Positions 33,000-41,352 of a stretch of DNA of 50,179 bases are shown here, piece by piece. Position numbers and translations under genes: made by a program. Numbering within the stretch: the stretch's first letter is position 1; every line of letters begins with the position of its first letter. Origin of the DNA: Candidatus Eisenbergiella pullistercoris (GTDB lineage: Bacteria; Bacillota; Clostridia; Lachnospirales; Lachnospiraceae); assembly GCA_019115665.1 (NCBI GenBank), contig DXDD01000048.1:1-50179 (forward strand), in the 5' to 3' direction. A model generated the notes under the pieces. That model had not been told where the DNA came from. It ran no database searches and saw only the letters and a list, made by a program, of their open reading frames with translations.

Positions 33000-34235
33000 T
33001 CACTCCGGCAGAGGGAGCGTCACCTCCGCCGCGAAGATGCCCGGTTCATTCGCCAGATTGAGAAAACCCTCATATTTCTCCACCACCGCGCTGACCCGCT
33101 TCATGCCGAAGCCATGGCTGCCCCGTTTCTGAGTGATGTAATTGCGCTCGTTGAAATTCAGCTCCTCCTTTGCTGAATTCTGAATGGACAGATAAAGCTG
33201 ACGGCCGTTTATTGCCAGATATACCCGCAGGAAGCGGGCGTTCTGCGGAATCTGTTCACAGGCCTCCAGCGCGTTGTCCAGGAGGTTTCCAAGGATCACA
33301 CACAGATCCACATCCTCCACCGGCAGGTTTTCCGGCAATCTGGCCTTGCAGTTCACGGCGATCTTTTTCTGCTGCGCCAGGGACAGCTTGCTGTTTAAAA
33401 TGGCATCCGCCATCAGGTTCCCCGATTTGATCCAGGAATCCACCCGGTCCAGATCCCGCTCCAGCTCGTCCAGATAGCGCCAAAGCCGCTCCGTCTCTCC
33501 CAGAGCAAGCTGTGCCTTGATCACCTGCAGATGGTTATGGTAGTCGTGCCGCCATCCCCGCATATTCGTGTAGATGGTGCGGATTTCCTCATACTGATGG
33601 GTCAGCACATCCTGCTGAAAATGCTCGGCGCTGCGTTCAAAGCTCTTCTGCCAGGAAAACAGCGTTCCCTCCAGAGCGAAAAACAGAAGCACCTCCGTCA
33701 GAATGGTTCCCCAGGCAAGAACCTGACTCATTTCCGGCGTGACCCGCAGACCCGTGGCATCCGTCGGTTCTCCGATGCCAGGCAGCATCGAAAGGGCAGA
33801 GATCAATACGTACACCGCGCCCACCGCCGCAGCGTTTCCCGCCCGCAGATATCCCCGTCTATGCCCCAGCAGAAGAAACAGGGCCAGACAGACGATCCCG
33901 TTCGCGGCAGGAAGCGGGCTCCCGCTTCCAAAAGCTTCAGCGGCCGCCGTCAGGCCGGCAAAAAGCAGGGCCGGAGCCGCCGCCCGCTTCCACTGCTGCC
34001 GGAATGGTTCCTCGTCAAAAAAGAGGACGAACAGAACAGCCGTCAGCCCCTCCAGAAGCCAGACCGTCCAGAGCGGAATCCAGAACGAAAGCGCCAGAAA
34101 AAGAAGGGCAATAAATCCTGTCACGATCCGTCTTCCCCGCCCCTTCTGAATGGCGCCCATTCCTTCGATACAGTATCCATATAAAAACAGCCAGACCAGG
34201 CTCAAAACAGCCGTTTCCACCATGGTTTCCGTCAT
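33000..34235 (-). CDS. GHKL-type sensor histidine kinase (AgrC-like)
   Basis: A 411-residue kinase. The first 190 residues hold about six hydrophobic helices, the polytopic sensor type used by peptide-sensing AgrC/ComD kinases. The phosphoacceptor motif is WRHDYHNHLQ (His230), and the ATPase domain has ILGNLLDNALEACE and a C-terminal SHGFGMKRV glycine box. It lies 15 nt downstream of the LytTR regulator in one operon. No AgrB or AgrD gene is nearby, so the ligand is unknown. Confidence 0.9.
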   Translation of the reverse strand: MTETMVETAVLSLVWLFLYGYCIEGMGAIQKGRGRRIVTGFIALLFLALSFWIPLWTVWLLEGLTAVLFVLFFDEEPFRQQWKRAAAPALLFAGLTAAAEAFGSGSPLPAANGIVCLALFLLLGHRRGYLRAGNAAAVGAVYVLISALSMLPGIGEPTDATGLRVTPEMSQVLAWGTILTEVLLFFALEGTLFSWQKSFERSAEHFQQDVLTHQYEEIRTIYTNMRGWRHDYHNHLQVIKAQLALGETERLWRYLDELERDLDRVDSWIKSGNLMADAILNSKLSLAQQKKIAVNCKARLPENLPVEDVDLCVILGNLLDNALEACEQIPQNARFLRVYLAINGRQLYLSIQNSAKEELNFNERNYITQKRGSHGFGMKRVSAVVEKYEGFLNLANEPGIFAAEVTLPLPE

Positions 34236-34250
34236 ACTCCTCTGTCCCTT

Positions 34251-35003
34251 TCACTCTTCTTCCCGTTCTGTCCCGGCACGGTACCAGGCAAGATACGCCC
34301 GGTTCAGTCCCTCCCATTTCCCTCTGGCGATGGGAAGCACCGTGCCGCCCTCCATGGTCACCTCTTTCCGGGAGATCCTCTCCACATGGGACAGGTGGAT
34401 CACACAGGTCCGGTGTATCCTGTAAAAGGCCCCGCTCTGCTCCGCGAGCAGCCGTTCCAGCTGCGCGATCCCCTGCAGACAGCGCACCGGCCTTTCTCTG
34501 TCCGCGCAGTGCACCAGCGTATCATGTCCCGCGCTTTCCAGAAAACGGATCTTTCGGATCCGCACCCGTTCCACCGCGCCCGCCGTTTCCAGAAGGAAAG
34601 ACGGCTCCTGCCGCTTCAGCCGGGCTGCCGCCCGGTCCAGACAGGCGTACAGCTTCTCCCTCTTTACCGGCTTGATCAGAAAGGATACCGCGTCCACGTC
34701 ATACCCTTCCGCCGCCCGCTCCGCGATCCCCGTCACGAACAGAAGCTGCATCCCCTCTCCCTCTTTCCGCAGCCGGGACGCCAGCTCCACGCCGTCCATG
34801 CCCGGCATCTCGATGTCCAGAAGCAGGATATCCACCTCCTGCTTCTTCTCCCGCCGCTCCGCCAGCAGAAAAAGGAACTGCTCCGCGTTCTCGCACAGCT
34901 CCGTGGAGCATTCCATATGTCTTTCCTTCGCCCATTCCCAAACCAGCTCTTCCAACAGGGCAAGCTGGACAGGCTCGTCGTCGCAGATCGCTATGCGCAG
35001 CAT
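34251..35003 (-). CDS. LytTR-family response regulator (AgrA-like)
   Basis: A 250-residue regulator: receiver domain at residues 1-120 (acidic pair Asp8-Asp9, phosphoacceptor Asp63 in LLLDIEMPGMDG, Lys in SFLIKPV) and LytTR DNA-binding domain at about 140-245 (FLESAGHDTLVHC, FYRIHRTCVIHLSHVERIS). GGAGG is 8 nt upstream of the ATG at 35003; the open frame further upstream has no start signal. Partner of the GHKL kinase. A promoter lies at 35064-35093. A likely target is the direct-repeat pair at 32782-32819. Confidence 0.92.
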   Translation of the reverse strand: MLRIAICDDEPVQLALLEELVWEWAKERHMECSTELCENAEQFLFLLAERREKKQEVDILLLDIEMPGMDGVELASRLRKEGEGMQLLFVTGIAERAAEGYDVDAVSFLIKPVKREKLYACLDRAAARLKRQEPSFLLETAGAVERVRIRKIRFLESAGHDTLVHCADRERPVRCLQGIAQLERLLAEQSGAFYRIHRTCVIHLSHVERISRKEVTMEGGTVLPIARGKWEGLNRAYLAWYRAGTEREEE

Positions 35004-35063
35004 GAAGCACGCCTCCTTTCCAAAACCGGCCGCATCAGCTGCAGCCGGGAAATTTCCTCTGTC

Positions 35064-35093
35064 AGTATAGCGCACGGGACAGCCTGCTGGCAA
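35064..35093 (-). promoter_or_regulatory. Promoter of the LytTR/GHKL operon
   Basis: On the minus strand TTGCCA (35088-35093), 18 nt, TATACT (35064-35069), about 55 nt before the LytTR start. Confidence 0.65.
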
Positions 35094-35134
35094 GACGGCG
35101 GCAGGATGATTCTGCCCGGACAGCCTGCGCTGCA

Positions 35135-35163
35135 TTACTGTTCAGCCTTCGGCAGAACAGTAA
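35135..35163. repeat. Dispersed hairpin element, copy 1
   Basis: TTACTGTTC-AGCCTTCGGCA-GAACAGTAA. Its 19-nt core GTTCAGCCTTCGGCAGAAC recurs, reverse-complemented, at 42233-42263. The outer stem bases differ between the two copies but remain paired. Confidence 0.7.
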
Positions 35164-35205
35164 CTGCGCTGCCTTTTTAGCCGCTTCATTCTGCTGTTTT
35201 TTCTC

Positions 35206-35229
35206 CGGGCCGTTTTGGCCCGTTTTTTT
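35206..35229 (+). terminator. Orphan intrinsic terminator on the plus strand
   Basis: CGGGCC-GTTTT-GGCCCG followed by seven T. There is no plus-strand gene upstream, so it would terminate an unannotated RNA or antisense read-through. Confidence 0.7.
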
Positions 35230-35303
35230 CCTGGTCAGATGGGGAAACCTCCTGGCAGCATGGCATCTGCATACGGTAAAAAACTCAGAAATGCCAAATC
35301 AGT

Positions 35304-35354
35304 CCGTACAAAAAAGCCTCTTTGTACGGCAGAAAATGTCATTCTGCCGTTTTT
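35304..35354 (+). promoter_or_regulatory. Overlapping antiterminator/terminator hairpins
   Basis: Stem 1 is CCGTACAAA/TTTGTACGG (35304-35312 with 35321-35329). Stem 2 is ACGGCAGAA/TTCTGCCGT (35326-35334 with 35342-35350) followed by a T-run. They share 35326-35329 and cannot form together, the layout of an attenuator. A further switchable set follows: CCGTAG at 35357 and 35410 can each pair with CTACGG at 35377. No ORF with a good start signal was found in 35004-35543. Confidence 0.5.
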
Positions 35355-35433
35355 GCCCGTAGTGAAAGAGGGTTTCCTACGGTAAGAATCAGGAAAACTG
35401 GATTTTTTCCCGTAGTGAGAAGCAAAATGTACT

Positions 35434-35462
35434 GTTAAAAAGCCTCACCCGCATGATACAAT
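35434..35462 (+). promoter_or_regulatory. Extended -10 promoter for the GNAT-GT2 gene
   Basis: TGATACAAT (TGn plus TACAAT at 35457-35462) with only a weak -35 (GTTAAA, 35434-35439). The leader to the gene is about 75 nt. Confidence 0.55.
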
Positions 35463-35543
35463 GATTGCGCACAGTACAACAGAGACACGGAAATTCCACA
35501 TAACAATTCCGCATAAAAAGCCCGCGAAAGGAATCAAAAGGAA

Positions 35544-36959
35544 ATGGAAATCAGAGAGATCCTGACTGACAAAAAGAAATATCTTCCCCTGCTGCTCCTT
35601 GCCGATGAGCAGGAGGATATGATCGACCGCTATCTGGAACGGGGAACCATGTACGTGCTGGAGGAGGGCGGCGTGAAAGCCGAATGTGTGGTCACGGACG
35701 AGGGGGACGGCATTCTGGAAATCAAAAGCCTGGCTGTGGAACCGGATTTTCAGGGGCAGGGCTATGGAAAGGCGCTGATCCGCTTTCTTGCGGAAAAATA
35801 CCGGCTGCGGTATTCCATTCTGCAGGCGGGCACCGGCGACAGTCCCCTCACCGTTCCCTTTTATGAAGCCTGCGGCTTCCGGCGTTCCCACCGGATCCCG
35901 GATTTTTTTACGGAGCATTATGACCACCCGATCTTTGAGGGCGGCGTGCAGCTGAAGGATATGGTCTATCTGAGAAAGGAGCTCTGCCCCATGAAATCTG
36001 ATCTTTCCACACTCAAATCCGCGCCGGCCCGTCCGGCGCGCGGGACCGCCGCGGACGTACAGGCGGTCGTCACCAGCTTCAACCAGGGCTCCATGATCCT
36101 GGAAGCTGTGCAGTCCCTTTGCGCCCAGACAACGCCTCCGGCGGAGATCATCCTTGTGGACGACGGCTCCACGGACGCGGCTTCCCTCGCCGTTCTGGAC
36201 AGGCTGGAAACCGATTCGTCCCTGCCCGTTCCCGTCAGGGTTCTGCGGCAGCCAAACGGCGGCGTATCCTCGGCAAGAAATACGGGGATCCGGAACGCGC
36301 GGACGCCCTTTGTGCTGGTGCTGGACGGGGACGACCGCCTGGGGCCCGCCTTTCTGGAAAAGGTCAGCGCGCTTCTGAGAAGCGATCCGTCCCTGGCGGC
36401 CGCGTCCTCATGGATGCAGACCTTCGGGGTGCTGGAGGCCCAGATCCGGCCTGCGGGCGGAACCATCGTTCCCTTCCTTTCCCGGAACTGCTGTCCCGCC
36501 ACCCATATCCTCCGGCGCTCCTGCTGGGAAGCCTGCGGCGGATATGACGAAGCCATGCGTTCCGGTTTTGAGGACTGGGATTTCTTTCTGAGCATGCTGG
36601 AGACCGCGCCGGACGCCCATATCGGGATCGTTCCGGAACCTCTCATCGCCTACCGCACCGCGCCCGCCTCCTCCAACGTCCGGAGCATGGAAAAGCGGCT
36701 GGAGCTCATGCGGCACATCATAAGCAGACATCCGGATGCCTACCGGGAGCATCTGACCGATGCGCTTCTCGGCCTGGAGGCGGTCTCCATGTCCAGACTT
36801 TTCGGCTGGGAAAATGAAATGCTTCACGCCCTTCAGGAAGACCGGCCGCTCAGCGCTGTGTCCGAAGACTTTCTGCGAAGCCCCTCCTATGGGGACGGCG
36901 GGATGGCCGCCGCGGTGCGCATCGCAACCGCGCTTCCGTCCCGCTTTCAGAAGCCCTGA
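35544..36959 (+). CDS. GNAT acetyltransferase fused to a family 2 glycosyltransferase
   Basis: A 471-residue two-domain protein. Residues 1-147 are a complete GNAT domain with the acetyl-CoA loop AVEPDFQGQGYGKAL (about 64-78). Residues about 170-420 are a GT-A glycosyltransferase: VVTSFNQG, DDGSTD (206-211), the metal motif DGDD (261-264) and GFEDWDFF with the catalytic-base acidic pair. The two parts are normally separate proteins. An internal ATG at 35991 has AAGGAG 9 nt upstream, so the GT2 part could also be made alone. No neighbouring polysaccharide genes give the acceptor. The stop codon lies in a 27-bp tandem repeat. Confidence 0.85.
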   Translation: MEIREILTDKKKYLPLLLLADEQEDMIDRYLERGTMYVLEEGGVKAECVVTDEGDGILEIKSLAVEPDFQGQGYGKALIRFLAEKYRLRYSILQAGTGDSPLTVPFYEACGFRRSHRIPDFFTEHYDHPIFEGGVQLKDMVYLRKELCPMKSDLSTLKSAPARPARGTAADVQAVVTSFNQGSMILEAVQSLCAQTTPPAEIILVDDGSTDAASLAVLDRLETDSSLPVPVRVLRQPNGGVSSARNTGIRNARTPFVLVLDGDDRLGPAFLEKVSALLRSDPSLAAASSWMQTFGVLEAQIRPAGGTIVPFLSRNCCPATHILRRSCWEACGGYDEAMRSGFEDWDFFLSMLETAPDAHIGIVPEPLIAYRTAPASSNVRSMEKRLELMRHIISRHPDAYREHLTDALLGLEAVSMSRLFGWENEMLHALQEDRPLSAVSEDFLRSPSYGDGGMAAAVRIATALPSRFQKP

Positions 36960-37024
36960 CTGCCACCCGGTTTTCAGAAGCCCTGACCGCCATCCGGTTT
37001 TCAGCGGCCCTGATCACCGTCCGG
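36944..37024 (+). repeat. 27-bp tandem repeat over the GT2 stop codon (3 units)
   Basis: Three 27-bp units (36944-36970, 36971-36997, 36998-37024) of the form YTTTCAGAAGCCCTGACYGC followed by CAYCCGG. The first copy holds the last codons and the stop of the GNAT-GT2 gene; all copies retain TGA in that frame. Confidence 0.85.
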
Positions 37025-37057
37025 CGTCACGGAATGTCCTCCTGCCTTTCCATCCTC

Positions 37058-38218
37058 TCAGGAAAACAGCGCCCCGAACAGCGGCGACAGCACGATCATC
37101 ACGCCGGAAAAGCAGAGGGAGGATACGGAAATGAGCGTGGCCCTCTGCCCGGTGGGCACCATTTCATTCAGCCGCACATCGGAGCGGACCTGCAGAAAAT
37201 TGTCGCACAGCGCCGAAAGGAAGCCTCCGGCGATCATGACCGCCGGGACGGGCAGAAGGGCCGCGGCCACGCAGCCGGCCACTGTTATGGCGGAAACCGC
37301 GAATACCCGTCCGTAGCTCCAGCCTTTGCAGCAAAGGATCAGCCGGGCTCCCGCCGCGCCGCCAAGCCCCATGAAAAACAGGGCAGGGCCCAGCAGAGCC
37401 TCCGGCAGGCCATTTTGTGTGAGCCTGGCCTGCAGGAAGAAGCGGAGCAGGGTCGCCGCCGCTCCCACCGCCGCGTTCAGAAGGATCAGCTCCATCGCCT
37501 TTCTGCTGTGAAGCAGGAAATGAACGCTTTCCCGGAAGCACTGAACGATCCTTTTCCAGGCCCCATTCTGCGGGCCGTTTTTCGTTCCTCCGCCTCCGTT
37601 TCGGATCTCTTCCCCTTCCGCCAGGGCGCATCCCGCCTCCCGCAGCCGCAGGACGCTCATCAGACACACCGCGCCCAGAGCGATATCCACAAGATAGGCC
37701 CTCCGATAGCCCAACGCCAGCGCGACGCCCGCGCAGAGCGTGGCAAGGGAGGAAAAAAAGGTATACAGCATCATATCCGTAGAGGAATACCCGTCGTATT
37801 CCGCCTCCCGGCCCTCCGCCTTCAGCGTCTCATAGGCCAGCGCCTCCCTCGTCCCTGACGCGAAATTATAACCGAAGGCGGAAAATACCATGGCGGGAAG
37901 CACCCCGGCCAGGGAATCGGAGACCAGCATGAGCAGGGCGGAAACGAGCGTCATGCACTGGCTGAGCACCATGGATCTTTTCCGTCCGAACACATCCGAG
38001 ATCACCCCGGACGGCACCTCAAACAGAAGGCTCGCCACATGGAACACACTTTCCGCAAATCCGATCTCCACCAGGGAAAAGCCTCTTGCCGCGAGCAGCG
38101 CCACCCAGGAAGCCCCGGCGATCTGAAACGCGCCGAGCGAAGTGTTCAGATACAGCAGCCTGAGCTGCCTTCCGGCCTCAGACCATTTTCTTTTTCTTTT
38201 CTGTCTGATCGTAAGCAT
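37058..38218 (-). CDS. Major facilitator superfamily transporter
   Basis: A 386-residue membrane protein with 10-12 hydrophobic spans and the loop 2-3 motif GVISDVFGRKRSM typical of MFS drug:proton antiporters. The ATG at 38218 has AAGGAG 7 nt upstream; an upstream in-frame ATG lacks a site. Substrate unknown; a drug efflux role is plausible from the motif. The promoter (38516-38545) lies about 300 nt upstream, and the leader holds a 54-codon ORF and alternative stems, a layout found in antibiotic-induced leaders. It is convergent with the GNAT-GT2 gene. Confidence 0.9.
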   Translation of the reverse strand: MLTIRQKRKRKWSEAGRQLRLLYLNTSLGAFQIAGASWVALLAARGFSLVEIGFAESVFHVASLLFEVPSGVISDVFGRKRSMVLSQCMTLVSALLMLVSDSLAGVLPAMVFSAFGYNFASGTREALAYETLKAEGREAEYDGYSSTDMMLYTFFSSLATLCAGVALALGYRRAYLVDIALGAVCLMSVLRLREAGCALAEGEEIRNGGGGTKNGPQNGAWKRIVQCFRESVHFLLHSRKAMELILLNAAVGAAATLLRFFLQARLTQNGLPEALLGPALFFMGLGGAAGARLILCCKGWSYGRVFAVSAITVAGCVAAALLPVPAVMIAGGFLSALCDNFLQVRSDVRLNEMVPTGQRATLISVSSLCFSGVMIVLSPLFGALFS

Positions 38219-38318
38219 AAAAAAACTCCTTTTCCATTCTGTTTTTATCAAACACGACCTGAAAAGGAGATACTGCGCATTTTTGCATTTTCGTGATTTT
38301 ATTTCCGTTTTCTGAAAA

Positions 38319-38483
38319 TCACCGCGGAAAACCGGAGCCGGCTGACGCCGCGTTCACAGCGGCCCGGACAGAGCCGGACCGCCGCCGTTTTTCCGCATTT
38401 TCCCGAAAAAAGAGCGCACTATCCCCGTAAAAATGAAAAGCATCGCCTTTTTTCAGTTTTACGTTTTCATTTTTCCAGAACAT
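38319..38483 (-). CDS. Candidate 54-residue leader ORF upstream of the MFS gene
   Basis: ATG at 38483 with AGGAG 9 nt upstream and a perfect TATAAT about 33 nt before that start. The peptide begins MFWKNENVKLKKGDAF and ends in an Arg/Ala/Gly-rich tail; it matches no family I know. It lies wholly in the leader of the MFS pump. Within its early codons GTAAAA/TTTTAC and AAAAATGAAAA/TTTTCATTTTT inverted repeats give alternative stems. It may be a regulatory leader peptide or a real small protein. No coding-bias test was possible by eye. Confidence 0.45.
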   Translation of the reverse strand: MFWKNENVKLKKGDAFHFYGDSALFFRENAEKRRRSGSVRAAVNAASAGSGFPR

Positions 38484-38515
38484 AGTGAAACTCTCCTGAT
38501 TCTAATGCCGGGGGT

Positions 38516-38545
38516 ATTATAGCACGCCGGAGCAGGGGTGGGCAA
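38516..38545 (-). promoter_or_regulatory. Promoter of the MFS leader transcript
   Basis: On the minus strand TTGCCC (38540-38545), 18 nt, perfect TATAAT (38516-38521). Confidence 0.65.
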
Positions 38546-38583
38546 GGTTTTTGCTCTATTTTGAACATTTCCATAATACATCC

Positions 38584-41316
38584 TCACTCCACCCGCAGCC
38601 TCTCCACCACAGAAAGCTTCCGGGCGGCCCGGCAGCTGGCGACGGGGATTGCGATCCCCAGAAGCACGAAGGCGGGCAGGAACAGAAAGACCGGACAGAC
38701 CGTAAAATGCCAGGTGAAGAACCAGATCAGGCTGCTGACCGCCCGGCCGGCGAAGGGGCCAGTCGCCACGAGCAGGAAAAGAGCAAGCGCCAGGGCTCCG
38801 CAGGTATAGAGGAGGCCCTCCAGGGCCAGCATGGTCTTCATCTGTCGTCCCGTCATGCCGATGGACTGGAGCACGGCCAGCTCCCTGCGCCTTGCCGTAA
38901 TCCCGGTGAGAATGGCGTTGAAAAAATTCAGCACGCCAACCAGAGCCACGATGAAGCTCAGCGCTCCGCCCAGAAGCAGGAACATGTTCCGGAAGCCGTC
39001 AAACTCCGCCGCATAGATGCCCTTGCTTTCATAGTCCAGCCAAGGGGCCGTATTTTCCGTGTAATCCTGCAGGAAGGCTTCCATGGAAGCGTCCGCCGCC
39101 TCATCCGTCATGTCGAAGGCGTAGTACATCACGCTGTCCGTACCCGTATCCCGGATGAAGGTCTGCGCGTTCAGCACAAACGCATCGCTACCATAATAAC
39201 GGTAGCCAAGCGCCGTCGGAACCGTCACCAGAGCCGCCACCGTATACGCTGCATCCCGGTATTTCACCGCGCGGCCGGCATAGACGGCATTTTCCGGCAC
39301 GTCCTCCGGAGAGCCGTAAATCTCGCCGGTATCCGGATTATAGTATTCATATTCCTCCACATACCGAAGGGTCACGGTGTCCCCCAGTCCGGCCCAGTGA
39401 CTGTCCATGATGGGGTTTCCATAATCGTCTTCGCTGTATACGGCGGCAATATAATTTCCGCCCGGTTCATAGAGCGGGGACAGATCTCCCTCCAGCACGG
39501 TCAGATGATCCAGGGCAAAGGGCTCCATACCGTAGAGCTGGGCGTCGTCCGCGATCCTTCCGTCCTGTGTTTTCTCCGCGAGGCGCACCAAATTATCCAG
39601 ATTCTCCGGCGTACTCCACCAGCCGTTTGCGGCGCGAAAGTACGCTTCGCTGACAAACTCCTGAACGGAGGAGGTTCTTCCATAGACCCGGCCCCCGTCC
39701 TCGACCCCGCCCTGAGTCAGGACCGCGTCCACAGCCGTTTCGGGCAGGGCCATATCCTCGTTGAATATCTCTCCTGTCGCCTGAAGCTTGCCCGCGTCCG
39801 CCAGAATGAAATCGCTCGCCGTAAATTTGGCGATATACTTATCCATGTCAAAGCTGTTCACGAGGATCACCGTCACGGTAAACAGCACCACCGCCAGAGA
39901 CAGGGACAGAATGGTCACCGCCGTTTTCCCCCGGCTGCGCCCCAGATTGGCCCAGGCCATGGAAAGCAGGGAAACCCTTTTTCCGTTCCGGCCGCCGCCT
40001 TCTTCTCTGTCCGCCAGGTCCGCGGCCTGCTTTCTTCCCTTCCGGCCGCCGCCCGCCTTTCCCCTTTTCCGGTCAAAAGACGCGCCCTCCGTATAGCGCA
40101 CGGCCTCCACCGGGGAAACCCGTCCCGCCATCCGGCCCGGCCGGCAGCAGGAAATCAGAACGGTAAGCAGGGCGAAAATACCAGAGCCCACGAAAATCAT
40201 CGGATTCACCGAGACCAGAGACACCACGCCGTCCAGCTTCTCCACGACCACGGGTGTGAGGGCTCCGCCCAGAAGCCAGCCCAGAAAAAGGCCCAGAGGA
40301 ATGCCGCACAGGGAAAGCGCCAGCGCCTGGAAGCGCACGATCCGCCGCAGCTGTCCCGGCGTGGTTCCGATGGTTTTTAACAGGCCGTAAAACCGGATGT
40401 CTCCCGCCGCCGATATCTGAAACACATTATAAATGATCAGATACCCGGTCAGCAGGATCAGAAGAAGGATTCCCACGATGAACAGAAGCGTCACCGGGTC
40501 CATCTGGCTGGAAAGCTGCGCTCCGGTATAGCCCCAGTTGACGCCGGGGGCGACGTAAGTGTCCGCATCGGAAGGATCCTCCGCCTGATAGCCCGCGTTT
40601 TTCGCAATCTGCTCCAGATCGGATTCGATGGACCAGGCGCCGTTTTTCAGCATCACGTCCAGGTTCCAGTTGCCCGTCATCTGATCCGATCCGGGCGGCG
40701 TCACGCCCGTCTCCCGCAGGATCTCCTCCAGGCGGCTTTCCGGAATCAGAATGTGGTTGGCCACGACCGCCGTATCATACTCCCACCAGCCGCACAGGAC
40801 AAAGCTCTGCGTGGTCTCATGTCCGTCCACCTCAAAGGTCACGGTAAATTCCGCCCCCACTTCCGGCTCCACGCCAAGAAGCTCCAGCACATGGGTATCC
40901 GTCGCCGCCTCCTTCGTCCCCTCCTCCGGAAGCCGTCCCTCCACCGGATCGCAGTACATCCAGTGCGCTTCCTTTTCATCTGAATAGCCAATCTCCACAT
41001 GGGACTTGTGAAACGGCTCCTGTGTGGGCATGCCCAGGAAGCGCCGCAGCCCCCATTCCCGAATCAGCGGATCTTCTTTCAGCTTTTCAAACTGCTCTTT
41101 CGTCAGATATTTGAAGCCTCCGTGGGAAAATCCTCCCGCCTGCCGGAAGTTGGACTGCTGAAAGCCCTCGTTGATGGACATGGCGATGGTGAACAGCGAC
41201 GTGAACAGCATCGCCGTAAGGGCGATCGCCAGAACCGCCACCAGATTTCTCGTCCGTCCGGCCAGAAGCGTGCGCATCTCCAGACGGCGTATACATTTTC
41301 GGTTCGCTACTTTCAT
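38584..41316 (-). CDS. MacB/FtsX-type ABC transporter permease
   Basis: A 910-residue permease. After an N-terminal helix (LVAVLAIALTAMLFTSLFTIAM) there is a large extracellular domain. The first FtsX core is at about 280-400, a second short helix pair near 460-500, another large extracellular domain follows, and the last FtsX core lies at about 780-905. The 41316 start follows GGAGG with a 5-nt gap. It works with the ATPase 36 nt upstream and is downstream of a two-component system. Such systems export or pull on peptides, lipids or antibiotics at the membrane, and the extracellular domains would bind the substrate. Confidence 0.9.
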   Translation of the reverse strand: MKVANRKCIRRLEMRTLLAGRTRNLVAVLAIALTAMLFTSLFTIAMSINEGFQQSNFRQAGGFSHGGFKYLTKEQFEKLKEDPLIREWGLRRFLGMPTQEPFHKSHVEIGYSDEKEAHWMYCDPVEGRLPEEGTKEAATDTHVLELLGVEPEVGAEFTVTFEVDGHETTQSFVLCGWWEYDTAVVANHILIPESRLEEILRETGVTPPGSDQMTGNWNLDVMLKNGAWSIESDLEQIAKNAGYQAEDPSDADTYVAPGVNWGYTGAQLSSQMDPVTLLFIVGILLLILLTGYLIIYNVFQISAAGDIRFYGLLKTIGTTPGQLRRIVRFQALALSLCGIPLGLFLGWLLGGALTPVVVEKLDGVVSLVSVNPMIFVGSGIFALLTVLISCCRPGRMAGRVSPVEAVRYTEGASFDRKRGKAGGGRKGRKQAADLADREEGGGRNGKRVSLLSMAWANLGRSRGKTAVTILSLSLAVVLFTVTVILVNSFDMDKYIAKFTASDFILADAGKLQATGEIFNEDMALPETAVDAVLTQGGVEDGGRVYGRTSSVQEFVSEAYFRAANGWWSTPENLDNLVRLAEKTQDGRIADDAQLYGMEPFALDHLTVLEGDLSPLYEPGGNYIAAVYSEDDYGNPIMDSHWAGLGDTVTLRYVEEYEYYNPDTGEIYGSPEDVPENAVYAGRAVKYRDAAYTVAALVTVPTALGYRYYGSDAFVLNAQTFIRDTGTDSVMYYAFDMTDEAADASMEAFLQDYTENTAPWLDYESKGIYAAEFDGFRNMFLLLGGALSFIVALVGVLNFFNAILTGITARRRELAVLQSIGMTGRQMKTMLALEGLLYTCGALALALFLLVATGPFAGRAVSSLIWFFTWHFTVCPVFLFLPAFVLLGIAIPVASCRAARKLSVVERLRVE

Positions 41317-41352
41317 ACCTGCCTCCATTCCCGAATCAGAAATTTTCCGCTG

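Noticed and set aside
32700..35003. Complete agr quorum-sensing locus
   Set aside because: The kinase and LytTR regulator are there, but no AgrB protease and no signal-peptide precursor were found in either strand nearby.
35260..35385. 41-residue open frame on the plus strand in the structured region
   Set aside because: No ribosome-binding site at a usable distance, and the frame runs through strong hairpins and a terminator.
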